DNA of 64,000 bases from Planctomycetota bacterium (lineage in GTDB: Bacteria > Planctomycetota > UBA1135 > GCA-002686595), in the NCBI GenBank assembly GCA_028278425.1, contig JANQEJ010000252.1, positions 1 to 64,000 on the forward strand. Reading direction: 5' to 3'. Each line of letters begins with the position of its first letter. The stretch's first letter is position 1. Shown here one piece after another: positions 42,899 through 51,663 of the stretch. The position numbers were made by a program, and so were the translations under genes. The notes under the pieces were generated by a model. It worked only from the letters and a program-made list of their open reading frames with translations. It did not search any database and had not been told where the DNA came from.

Positions 42899-44044
42899 AT
42901 GAAGAAACGCTTCAGTCCCCATCTTGTGAGCTGCCTGGCGAGCTCGATCCTCTTCACTGCGTGCAGCGGCAGCGGCGGCGGGGGATCGGGAGAGCTCACC
43001 GGCGCCTTCGTCGACAGTGTCGTCACCGGCCTCGCGTACGAGGCGGGACCGCGCACGGGCGTGACCGACGCCACCGGTCAATTCAAGTACTCCCCGGGGG
43101 AGGTCGTACGCTTCTCGATCGGAGACATCGTGCTGGGCGAGGCCCTGGGAGCTCGCGTGCTGACGCCGGTGGACCTCGTGCCCGGAGCGAAGGACCAGAC
43201 CCACCCGACGGTGACGAACATCGCGCGCTTTCTCCAGACCCTCGACGACGACCTGGACCCGGTCAACGGAATCACCATCGCTCCCGGCGTCGCCGGCGTC
43301 GCGGTCGGACTCAGCGTGGACTTCTCCCAGACGATCACGGCCTTCGAGAACGACCCGAATGTCGTTGCCGTGCTGGCCACGCTCGGCGCGGGTCCCCTCA
43401 CGCCGACGGCGGCGGCCCAGCAGCACCTCGAGAGCAGCTTGCTGAGCGTGCTGGGAGGTCTCTACACCGGCGGCTTCAGCGGGGACGACTCCGGCACCTA
43501 CCAGGTGTACCTCGATCGCTCCGGCAACTTCCTGGGCTGCGGACTGAGCGCCGCTTCCCAGTCGAGCTTCTTCCTCGCCGGCGCGATAGCAAGCGACGGC
43601 AAGGGCTCCTTTGGCAACGTCTCGCTGGGAGCCAGCTTCGACGTCTGCCTCGACGACGGCGCGCTCACAGGGACGTGGGTCAATCCGGCGCTGGGAACGG
43701 CGGGGGTTCTGTCCGGTCAGGTCAACCTTCCCGTGGAGCCGGGCCTCGACCCCTCCGTCATGCAACAGATCGCCGGCGACTATTCCGGCTTCTACAAGGT
43801 GGACGGCGTCGTCAACCCGCTCTCTCTGAGCGTGGGGCTTGATGGCTCCATCGCAGTCACCGCGGGACCGCTCGCCGTCGTGGCCGCCATCCAGGCGACG
43901 CATGCTTCCGGGGCCACCGCGCGGGGAATGACGGCCGAAGGCGCCTTGATCGAGGCCGACGTCTCGCTCGACGGATCCCTTCAGGGCACGTTCCAGAACC
44001 CGCACTTCGCGGAGTCCGGCGAGATCTTCGCCTCGAAGCAATGA
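42899..44044 (+). CDS. Lipoprotein with adhesin-like N-terminal domain
   Basis: 381 aa from ATG 42899 after 'aaggagagcc'. The signal ends in a lipobox (LFTAC, Cys at about residue 22) followed by a Ser/Gly linker. The next 120 residues have the pattern 'FVDSVVTGLAYEAG', 'GVTDATGQFKYSPGEVVRFS', 'IGDIVLGEALGA' and 'TNIARFLQTLDDDLDPVNGI'. This is a domain often seen at the start of bacterial outer-surface lipoproteins, without a named function. The C-terminal half is Gly/Ser-rich beta sequence with internal repeats (DYSGFYKVDG and GLYTGGFSGDDSGTY), possibly barrel-like. Its stop overlaps the next start (ATGA). Confidence 0.75.
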   Translation: MKKRFSPHLVSCLASSILFTACSGSGGGGSGELTGAFVDSVVTGLAYEAGPRTGVTDATGQFKYSPGEVVRFSIGDIVLGEALGARVLTPVDLVPGAKDQTHPTVTNIARFLQTLDDDLDPVNGITIAPGVAGVAVGLSVDFSQTITAFENDPNVVAVLATLGAGPLTPTAAAQQHLESSLLSVLGGLYTGGFSGDDSGTYQVYLDRSGNFLGCGLSAASQSSFFLAGAIASDGKGSFGNVSLGASFDVCLDDGALTGTWVNPALGTAGVLSGQVNLPVEPGLDPSVMQQIAGDYSGFYKVDGVVNPLSLSVGLDGSIAVTAGPLAVVAAIQATHASGATARGMTAEGALIEADVSLDGSLQGTFQNPHFAESGEIFASKQ

Positions 44045-45435
44045 GATCCCCCGGCTCGCTGGTCTTCACGGCGCTAGCCATGGGAGCGATCGCGGTCACC
44101 GTCCTCGCGCTCCGCCAGGGCCGGCCGCGTGGGGAGGTCGCGCACCCCGTCTCCGCCGGCGCTTCGGCGCCGGACGTCGCGCGCGCCCTCCCGCAACGGG
44201 AACTCGCTTCCGCGCAACCGGCCGCGCCGCAAGGCGCGCCGGGACGACGGGTGGAAGCCAGCGGACCTCCGGCGGAGACGTCGCTGACGTGTCGCGTGCG
44301 CTCGAACGGTGAGGCCGTCGCCTGGCAAGGAGCGCTGCACCTGCAGTTGGGGGGCCTGGAGATCGCACGCGCGGGCGTGGACCCGGCCGGACGGGCCGTC
44401 TTCCGCGATCTACCTCCCGGAAGGTACCGGATCCGACTCGGCTCGCGCTTGAGCGAGCGCTTCCTTCTTGCGCGTGAGGACCGTTCGGCCTGGATGGTCG
44501 AGCTCGCCCCGGGCGAGGAGCGGACCGTCGACCTGGCCCTCGAGCTTTCCTGCGCCCTGGAGGGCTTCGTGTTCGGACGGGATGGCGGAACCGTCCCCGG
44601 CGTCGCCGTCCGGCTCCACGCTCAGGACTCGCGTCTAGCTCTCGGGACGGTCGAGACGGACGAGCGCGGGTCCTACCGCTGGTCCGGCCTGTACCCGGGC
44701 GGGTATCGCGCTCGCGTGGAGCTGCCCGCGGCCCTCTCCGCGGAGTGCGGCATCGCTCCGCCGTCGGCCGCCGTCCACCTGCACGTCGGACGGACGACCC
44801 GCGTGGACTTCCACTTGAGCGCCGAGAAGACCGCGACTGTCCGGGGTCGTGTCCTCGACGCCGACGGCCAGGCGTTCTCCGGACTCCGGCTCCTGTGCCT
44901 TCCGATGGAGGCAGGCGGCTTGGACGCCTCGACGACGGGAGCTGGGTGGATCGAAACGATCGCCCGCACGGCGACGGATACCGAGGGGCGATTCGAGCTG
45001 AAGCCCGTTCCGCGGCGCCCGCTCCTGATCCAGATCGACCCACGGGAGCTTCAGCCGGACGCCCGGTCGGGACTGCGCACGATCTCTCGGCCGATCCCCC
45101 CGCTCGCCGTCTTGCCGGACTCCGACTCCGTGAACGTGCCGGACATCGTGGCGGTGCGTCCCGAAAGCTTCGTCCTGGAAGGGCGTCTCGTCGGGAACGA
45201 CCCGGCGGCCGACACGACGTCCCTGGAGGCCGTCTACATCCGTTCCGACGCCCACGGTCGAACTGCGGAATGGACGGTCCCCCTTCCGTTGGACGGCCAG
45301 GGGAACTTCGCGTTCGAGTGCCAGACGTTCGACCGGCCGGTGAGCCTCCGGCTCGCCGGCCGGGACGGTCGAACCCTCGAGCGCCTGGACCCGCAACCCG
45401 GCGTTCGATCGGTGCGACACTTCTTCCCGCGATAG
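44041..45435 (+). CDS. Membrane-anchored carboxypeptidase-regulatory-like protein
   Basis: 464 aa, ATG inside the previous stop. An N-terminal helix (about residues 7-24) anchors it; a Pro/Ala-rich linker follows. Then come four beta-sandwich units with the pattern 'DPAGRAVFRDLPPGRYRIRLG', 'DERGSYRWSGLYPGGYRARV' and 'DTEGRFELKPVPRRPLLIQI'. These are carboxypeptidase regulatory-like or SpaA-like folds used as rigid spacers or binding domains. Translational coupling to the lipoprotein suggests that the two work together on the cell surface. Function otherwise unknown. Confidence 0.75.
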   Translation: MRSPGSLVFTALAMGAIAVTVLALRQGRPRGEVAHPVSAGASAPDVARALPQRELASAQPAAPQGAPGRRVEASGPPAETSLTCRVRSNGEAVAWQGALHLQLGGLEIARAGVDPAGRAVFRDLPPGRYRIRLGSRLSERFLLAREDRSAWMVELAPGEERTVDLALELSCALEGFVFGRDGGTVPGVAVRLHAQDSRLALGTVETDERGSYRWSGLYPGGYRARVELPAALSAECGIAPPSAAVHLHVGRTTRVDFHLSAEKTATVRGRVLDADGQAFSGLRLLCLPMEAGGLDASTTGAGWIETIARTATDTEGRFELKPVPRRPLLIQIDPRELQPDARSGLRTISRPIPPLAVLPDSDSVNVPDIVAVRPESFVLEGRLVGNDPAADTTSLEAVYIRSDAHGRTAEWTVPLPLDGQGNFAFECQTFDRPVSLRLAGRDGRTLERLDPQPGVRSVRHFFPR

Positions 45436-45485
45436 CGGCCGAGGGGGACGATGCGGGAACGCAGCCCCGCTGGCACAATTCGGGC

Positions 45486-47009
45486 ATGAAGAACGTGGGA
45501 GTCGAGAGTGCTTCTTTCCTCGCGTGCCTTGCCGCCCTCGGATCCGCGCAAGGGATCTGTCCGCCGCAGGGCCTGTCGCTCGCCATCGAAGGGGGGCGGC
45601 TTGGGGACGACATCGTCGTCGAGCTTGCGGGGCCGCCGTCGGCGGTCGGTTGGATCGGGGTCGACACCGGGAGTGGGCCGGTCGGGAGTTTCTGTCTCGA
45701 TCTGTCGCCGCAGTTGGTCTTGATTCCGGTCGGTCTCGATGCGGCGGGAGCCGCGACCTTGCACGCTCCGCTGCCCGCGGTGCCGGCGTTGCGGGGACTG
45801 GAGCTGTTCGCCCAGGCGCTCACGTCCGGCGGTCCGCCGCCCCTTGGGCTCGCGGTGAGCAACGGCGACTCGGCCGTGCTGTACCCGCCGCGCGTCTATC
45901 TCATGACCGGTGTTCAGGGAGCGATTCCGGCCAAGCTGATCTACCTCGACGCGCTGAACGACACGCCGGGCGCGGAGGTGACCGGCGGCGTCTCGGCGGT
46001 CCACCTGCCCGAGCTCCGGTGCCTGGCCGTGCTCCGTTCGAGCTCGGTCGAATGCTTCGACGACGAAACAGGCGCGCTCACAGCGTCCATTCCCGTTCCG
46101 CCGCCGGTGTCTCCCAGCGTCGTCAACTCGCTCGTGAGGACGGATGTGCCAGGGGTCTTGCTGGTAGTGCATTACGCCCTCGCCGGCCCCGGCGCCGTCA
46201 GCGTCGTGCAGGTCGACGCCGGTGTGGTGAGCAACCAAATTCCTCTAACCGCGATGAGCCCGATCCAGGGAATCGCCGCGCCGGGGACGACGCTCGCCTA
46301 CCTGCGCGGGATCGATTCGAGCGACGTGGTCGGCATCGACTTCGCCCTCGGGCTGGAGGTCTCGACCGCCGCGCTGAATCCGAACCACGGCCTGATCTGG
46401 GATTGGCTCGTGCTCGGCGACACGCTCCTCACCCTGCACACCGGGTCGACCGGACCCGGACCTCCCGCCGTGCTGCAAGGTGTGGACATCCCGACCGGCG
46501 CGCCCGCCTTTGCGGGCGTCTTCCCGGTGCAGGGCGCGGGCATCCACACGGCGATCCGCATGCGCTACGGCCCGTCCCCGATCGGGCCGGCGATCCTCGT
46601 CCTTTTCCAAGACGACGGGGAGATCGTCGTCGTCGACCCGGCCACCCTCGCGGTCGTGGGCTCGAAGCTCGTGCCCGCACCCTCGTCGTATCTCGAGCTC
46701 TCGCCGGGTGGGACCGAGTGGCTCGCGCTGCAAACGGGCTACCCGGGCTTTCCGCCGTTCCTCCCTCCCTCTCCGGGCAGATTGATCGCACTGGACGCGG
46801 GAACGTTCGCGGTCCTGCAGACGATCCCGCTCCCGATGGAGAGTCAGACCTCGCTGACGGCGCTTCCGTCGAACACTCTGCGCAAGGCGTACGTCACCTC
46901 CGGGAGCTCGCCCGACCTGCACGTCTTCCCAACGGATCCGACGGCAGGCCCGGGAGCTGTGACTCCCATTCCGGCCACCACGTTCGTGAAAGACACGCTG
47001 ACCAACTGA
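45486..47009 (+). CDS. Secreted beta-propeller-like protein with N-terminal module
   Basis: 507 aa from ATG 45486, signal peptide ending near 'AALGSAQG'. Residues 22-130 form the recurrent module (CPPQGLSLAIEGGRLGDD through 'GLELFAQALTSGGPPPLGLA'), placed at the N-terminus as in three FG-GAP proteins of this window. The remainder reads like a degenerate propeller with strands such as 'CFDDETGALTASIPV', 'VVDPATLAVVGSKLVP' and 'ALDAGTFAVLQTIPLP', which resembles YVTN-type repeats. It follows the lipoprotein operon by 51 bases and may be cotranscribed. Confidence 0.75.
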   Translation: MKNVGVESASFLACLAALGSAQGICPPQGLSLAIEGGRLGDDIVVELAGPPSAVGWIGVDTGSGPVGSFCLDLSPQLVLIPVGLDAAGAATLHAPLPAVPALRGLELFAQALTSGGPPPLGLAVSNGDSAVLYPPRVYLMTGVQGAIPAKLIYLDALNDTPGAEVTGGVSAVHLPELRCLAVLRSSSVECFDDETGALTASIPVPPPVSPSVVNSLVRTDVPGVLLVVHYALAGPGAVSVVQVDAGVVSNQIPLTAMSPIQGIAAPGTTLAYLRGIDSSDVVGIDFALGLEVSTAALNPNHGLIWDWLVLGDTLLTLHTGSTGPGPPAVLQGVDIPTGAPAFAGVFPVQGAGIHTAIRMRYGPSPIGPAILVLFQDDGEIVVVDPATLAVVGSKLVPAPSSYLELSPGGTEWLALQTGYPGFPPFLPPSPGRLIALDAGTFAVLQTIPLPMESQTSLTALPSNTLRKAYVTSGSSPDLHVFPTDPTAGPGAVTPIPATTFVKDTLTN

Positions 47010-47257
47010 GCCACGTGGCGGGCCGCCGTGCCGCGCCTTCGTGGACGCGTTTCTCCGGACGCTCCTCGAGTACGCCGGGTATCGCGACCCGTCGAGGCCT
47101 CGTTCATCGCGGATCCGAGGGTGGCGGTGCGTGCCTGCTTCAGGACGCGCGCTTGCGACTCGGCGCTGGCACGGCTACTTTTGCCCCGAGTTCTCCATTG
47201 AGCCCGGTGCACTGGGGTTTTGGGAGGGGCAGGAGGAGTTAGCCGAGGCGAGACTCA

Positions 47258-47932
47258 ATGACCACCATCTTCATTTCTTACCGCCAAAGCGACTCCCGCC
47301 GGGAAGCACGCTGGATCTACGAGACGCTGAAGGACTGGTACGAGGAGGACGATGACCAAGTGTTCCTCGACATTCACTCGATCGCCCCTGGGGCCGAGTG
47401 GGAGCCTTGCCTCGAAGCCTCGCTTGCGGAGTCCGACGTGGTGCTCGCGGTGATCGGCAAGCGGTGGGCTCAGGGCATTTCCAAGAGGAAGGACTATCCA
47501 CGACGAGAAATCGCCCAGGCGCTTTCCATGGCGGTGCCCGTCATCCCAGTGCTCGTGAACGGCGCCCGCCTGCCCTCTCGCGCACGGCTGCCGTACGGCT
47601 TGAAGACACTGGATCGCCGTCAAGCGGTGAGACTCTCGCGTGCGAACTTCGACGAGAAGTTGACCCAAGTCTGGGTCGAGGTTGAACAGATCGCGAAGGG
47701 GCTGCACAGCGCGAACGAGGTCTGGCTCCTCTATCTACTGGCAACCAGCGAGCTGACGGGACGCAACGTCGCGGCCGTTCGGTCATTGTCGGGCACGGTC
47801 GCCGAGTGCAGGCACTTGAGCCGATTGTCGCTCGGCAAGTTGGAGACTCTATTGGAGAGTCTCTGCGAACAAGGGTGGTTGAGCTACACCTCAGGCGAGG
47901 AGTACTACTACTACTGGTACGATCCTGAATAG
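47258..47932 (+). CDS. TIR-domain protein with a C-terminal winged-helix-like part
   Basis: 224 aa from ATG 47258. Residues 1-145 are a TIR domain: 'TTIFISYRQSDSR' (strand A and box 1), 'VFLDIHSIAPGAEWEPCLEA' (BB loop), 'SDVVLAVIGKRWAQ', and 'RREIAQALSMAVPVIPVLV' with E84 at the place of the NADase glutamate. The last 75 residues, from 'SANEVWLLYLLATSELTGR', are helical and end in a Tyr-rich strand (EEYYYYWYDPE), with a winged-helix look ('LETLLESLCEQGWLSYTSG'). Bacterial TIR proteins often degrade NAD in phage defence or act as signalling adaptors. It stands alone in less GC-rich DNA, so no partner is visible. Confidence 0.8.
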   Translation: MTTIFISYRQSDSRREARWIYETLKDWYEEDDDQVFLDIHSIAPGAEWEPCLEASLAESDVVLAVIGKRWAQGISKRKDYPRREIAQALSMAVPVIPVLVNGARLPSRARLPYGLKTLDRRQAVRLSRANFDEKLTQVWVEVEQIAKGLHSANEVWLLYLLATSELTGRNVAAVRSLSGTVAECRHLSRLSLGKLETLLESLCEQGWLSYTSGEEYYYYWYDPE

Positions 47933-48188
47933 TCTGACCACGAAGCGCGAGCGGCTGGCGCAGTAGACGAACGGGAGCTCGGGCTCCGTCGCGACGATCG
48001 AACCCGTGGTTGCGACGTCGGCCTTTTCGGGACGGCCGCAAGACGACCGCATCCGCACGACATTCTCCTCCGAGTCGCAAACGGAGGCCGCTCAGCCGCA
48101 GGCGGCAAAGCCGCATCGCTCTCGCCTTCCAGCGGAATCTCGAATCCTCTCGAATCGTCGCGGTGTTCTCTTCGCCGGACCGCATCCG

Positions 48189-50885
48189 ATGCCGCACCAA
48201 GATCCCTCTATCGCGCAGGAGCTGCTCTCACATCAGACCTTTCTGAGGCGGCTTGCGATCGATCTCGTCGGCGAGGATGCGGACGACCTGGTCCAGGACG
48301 TGTGGAAGAGGGCGCTGGAGCGTCCGCCGCGCCACGGCCGCGAGCTGCGCGGCTGGCTGGCCCGGGTCGCGCGCAACCTGGCGGCCAATCGCTGGCGCGG
48401 TGAGGCGCGGCGCGCGGAGCGAGAAGAGCACCGGGCGAGCGAACAACCCGCGGCGGAGGAGCTCGAGGCGCGCTTCGAGCTGCGCAAGGAGCTGGTCGGG
48501 GCCCTCGACTCGCTCAGCCAGTCTTGTCGCGAAACGATCCTGCTGCGCTACTTCGAGGGCCTCGCTCCGCGTGACATCGCCAGGCGTCAAGGGGCCCCCG
48601 TGGCGACGGTGAAGACGCGCCTGCGGCGCGGGCTGGAGCAGTTGCGCGCGGCGCTCGACAAGCGGTACGGCGGCGACCGGGCCACCTGGATGTCCGCGGT
48701 CACGGCGCTCGCTGCGCCCGGCGGCAGCGGCGTTGAGACCGGTACTCTCGTGATCGGAGGGATGGCCGTGGGAACGATGACAAAGGTGTCCGCCGCGGTT
48801 CTCGTGGCGGCGGTCGGCGTGTACTTCGTGGCGCGAACACAGCAGGCCGAATCACCGCGGATGCCGGCGGTCGAGCCGATCGCGGCCGACGTGGAGCCCG
48901 TGGATGCCGCGCCCGTGTCCGCGGTCGTGTCCGTGGTGGAGGACCCGGCCACGGAGGTCGTGCAACGTAGCCTGGTCGCAGAGGGACCTCCCGTCGGCGT
49001 GTCTGCCACCCGAGGAACGAACGTGCTGCGCGTGCTCCTCGAGGGGATCACCGAAGAGGACGCGCGGAAGGCGACGGTCACGCTGGCGGGTGTGGACGAG
49101 CGGGACGGGTGGCCCATGGAGAGCGGAGACTCGTGGCCGTGCCAGGGGCTGACGAGCGAGTTCGACCTGGATCCGGTCTTGGCGAGCGTGGAGCGACACG
49201 AGAACCTGCGCGCAGGCGAGCTGGAGGTCGCGGTCGAGCATCCGCACCACCTTGGCGAGAGGACCCGGGTTTCTGTCGCCCGCGACGTGGTGCCGGCGAA
49301 TGGCAAGACCGTCCACGAGGTTCGTGTGCGGCTGGTCCGGCCAGAGTTCTGGCCGGCGTTCACGCTGGCCGTACGCGACGCCCACACGCGGGCGCACCTC
49401 GAGGACGTCGAGCTCCACATCCGGTCGGGCCCCGGCATGGCCGCCTGGGGGCGGAACGATCCGAGCACCTTGCTCGGCGGCGGACTGAGATCGCCCATCG
49501 CTCTGATGGGCGGTCGCGATCCGGACGAGGTCAAGGTCGCAGGCATGGCGCTCTCGCCCGCGGCGGGCGAGGCGCCACGGCTCGTCGAGCTCGCCCGCCG
49601 CTGGCCGCCCGAGCGCGGCGTCCTCGTGTCCGCGCGCGCGCCCGGTTACGCCTGGAACTCGACCTCGCTCGACGTCTCGAAGGGCGACCGCGAGCTCTTG
49701 CTGGAACCGGGCGCCGGGCTGGAGGTGCGGCTGGCGAACGTGCAGCGCGAGCGCTACGCCGCGCTCGATGTGGTGCCCATGCTCTGCGTCTACAGGATCA
49801 GGGAGGACGGGGGGAATCAGTACGTCCACTTCGAGCGGCTCGACGAGACGCTCTCTTCCGAAGGGCTGCGGCTCGACAGCCTGGACCCGGGCGGGTACCG
49901 CGTCACCTTCGAGCTGGGCGGGGGGGCGTGGACGGAGCAGCCCGTGCTCGCGCGCGAGGAGGTCTCGATCAGCGCCGGCGGAACGCGCGAGCTGGTGCTG
50001 GCGCTGGCCGACCCGCCCGCGCCGCCGGAGCGCACGACCCTCGGCGGTGTGATCTCCTTCCCCGCGCCCACGGCTCTCGGGGGCGAGGAGAAGGTGCGGC
50101 TCCAGCTCTACTTCCAACCCACCCAGAGGTGGATGAAACCCGACTTCGAGTTCTCGCTGGCCGACCTGCAGCGCGTCGGCGGCGCGCTCCCGACCTGGTC
50201 GTTCCGCGTGGAGGACTTGGCCGTAGGCATGTACCGGGTCCAACTCATGCCGTTCCTGAAGGTCTGGATGATCGACCTCCAGCCCGGTGGAGCCGAGGAC
50301 CTGGAGCTCGTGCTCCCGGAGCTCGCCGAGGTGCTCGTCGAGACTGTCGACGGGCGGACCGGCGAGCGGGTCCCTCGCAGCGACCTCTACTACCGCTACC
50401 GGGAGCCCGTCCCGGGCCAGCTTCAGCGCGAGTTGGCCAGGGCCGACACCGAGGAGCCGGGCCGCTTCCGCTTCTGGGCAGCGCCCGGTGCCGTGAGGGT
50501 CTGGCCCAAGTTTCCGAACGGGGCCGAGCGGGAATTCGGCGGGAATGGGATGGACCTCGAGCTGGTCCCCGGCCTCCAGTCGCTGAAGTTCGAGCTCGCG
50601 CCGGTCTACGCCATGCGCTTCGAGTTCCGCGAAGACGGGACCGCGCTGCCTACGGGCCCCCAGGGGTTGCACACGACCCGGGACATCCGCGCGGTCGACC
50701 ACGAGGGTCGCGTGACGGACGGCGGTCTCCAGAGGGACATGGTCGTCGAGGTGAGCGCGCCCGGGGTCTACGAGATCAGCTTCGAGGGCGTCACCGGCGA
50801 CCGCTACCACCCGATCCCGCCCCGACTCGTCGACGTACGCGCGGGCGAGACGACGGAGGTGATCGTCGAGCTGCGCAGGAAGTAG
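48189..50885 (+). CDS. ECF sigma factor fused to a membrane helix and a large carboxypeptidase-regulatory-like tail
   Basis: 898 aa. I choose ATG 48189, which gives a normal sigma N-terminus; the frame is open upstream to 48006. Region 2 occupies about residues 19-72 ('ADDLVQDVWKRAL', 'ARNLAANRWRGEARR') and region 4 about 100-157 ('LSQSCRETILLRYFEGLAPR', 'GAPVATVKTRLRRGLEQLR'). A membrane segment lies at about 198-214 (TKVSAAVLVAAVGVYFVA). The remaining 680 residues are beta-rich units with 'LDPGGYRVTFELGG' and 'LAVGMYRVQLMP' patterns, expected outside the membrane. The sigma part is thus tethered and may be freed by proteolysis or work at the membrane; that is inference. Confidence 0.85.
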   Translation: MPHQDPSIAQELLSHQTFLRRLAIDLVGEDADDLVQDVWKRALERPPRHGRELRGWLARVARNLAANRWRGEARRAEREEHRASEQPAAEELEARFELRKELVGALDSLSQSCRETILLRYFEGLAPRDIARRQGAPVATVKTRLRRGLEQLRAALDKRYGGDRATWMSAVTALAAPGGSGVETGTLVIGGMAVGTMTKVSAAVLVAAVGVYFVARTQQAESPRMPAVEPIAADVEPVDAAPVSAVVSVVEDPATEVVQRSLVAEGPPVGVSATRGTNVLRVLLEGITEEDARKATVTLAGVDERDGWPMESGDSWPCQGLTSEFDLDPVLASVERHENLRAGELEVAVEHPHHLGERTRVSVARDVVPANGKTVHEVRVRLVRPEFWPAFTLAVRDAHTRAHLEDVELHIRSGPGMAAWGRNDPSTLLGGGLRSPIALMGGRDPDEVKVAGMALSPAAGEAPRLVELARRWPPERGVLVSARAPGYAWNSTSLDVSKGDRELLLEPGAGLEVRLANVQRERYAALDVVPMLCVYRIREDGGNQYVHFERLDETLSSEGLRLDSLDPGGYRVTFELGGGAWTEQPVLAREEVSISAGGTRELVLALADPPAPPERTTLGGVISFPAPTALGGEEKVRLQLYFQPTQRWMKPDFEFSLADLQRVGGALPTWSFRVEDLAVGMYRVQLMPFLKVWMIDLQPGGAEDLELVLPELAEVLVETVDGRTGERVPRSDLYYRYREPVPGQLQRELARADTEEPGRFRFWAAPGAVRVWPKFPNGAEREFGGNGMDLELVPGLQSLKFELAPVYAMRFEFREDGTALPTGPQGLHTTRDIRAVDHEGRVTDGGLQRDMVVEVSAPGVYEISFEGVTGDRYHPIPPRLVDVRAGETTEVIVELRRK

Positions 50886-50928
50886 AAGCCCGCGGGCACC
50901 GCCCGATCTCACCGCGGCCGAGATCGAG

Positions 50929-51540
50929 TTGTCGGCAGTCGGCAACTTCAACTCGCCCCGGGTGGCAAACGCTTGGTGGACTGCATTCCAAGCACTCGCG
51001 TGCGGGATCATCGGCTCCGCGCGCTGGATGTGGTTCAACGCCGACCCGTTCTCGATCGCGGACCCCTTCAGCACGACCCCCCCGGGGTCCTTCGGGCACC
51101 AGGAGTTCCTGATCTTCCGGCGGATCGTCGGGTTGGGGACGCAGGTCCCGCGCAACGCCGCGGGAACGCCGAAGAACGCCGACGCCCTCCTGCCCGACCC
51201 GAGCCTCGGCGCGCCGTCGATCTCGGCCGGCGTGTGGAACCCGATCTTTGAGCCGACGGCCTACTCGCCTCCCGCGGGATTGGTCCCGGAGATCGTGATC
51301 CTCGGCATCTTCGGCGGGCCGGCGGGCATCGAGCTCCAGCTCGGCGCGCCCAGCGATCCCTGGGTGCTTTGCGATCCCTTGACGCTCATCACCACGTTCA
51401 CGTACGGCACGAGCATCTCGCGGTTCCCGATGCCCGTCCCGATTCCGCCGACGACGCCCTTCTGCCAGCCCTTCTGTGGTCAGGCGGTGGTCGTCGACCT
51501 GGTCACCTTCAGCCTCCGCTTCTCGAACGCGCTCGACTGA
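50929..51540 (+). pseudogene. Probably 5'-truncated secreted protein gene
   Basis: 203 codons from a TTG with no ribosome site; the frame is open to before 50890 and reads 'PPDLTAAEIELSAVGNFNSP' without a signal peptide. The end, 'FCGQAVVVDLVTFSLRFSNAL', looks like the last strands of the recurrent planctomycetal module. This points to an exported protein that has lost its start. Whether the remnant is still translated, perhaps by coupling to the sigma-fusion gene 43 bases upstream, cannot be told. Confidence 0.45.
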
Positions 51541-51663
51541 GTTCTCGGGCCGTAGGAGTCTGCGCCCTCTCCCGCCTCCACCCGGGACGAGCCTGGGTTC
51601 CGCACGGCCTACGGAACCGTTGGGTGAGGGGGCCCGGCGTACGCGTTACGGTACCGCCCCTCC

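Noticed and set aside
47041-47355. Small plus-strand frame before the TIR gene
   Set aside because: It has no ribosome site, its composition is unlike protein, and it overlaps the well-supported TIR start in another frame.
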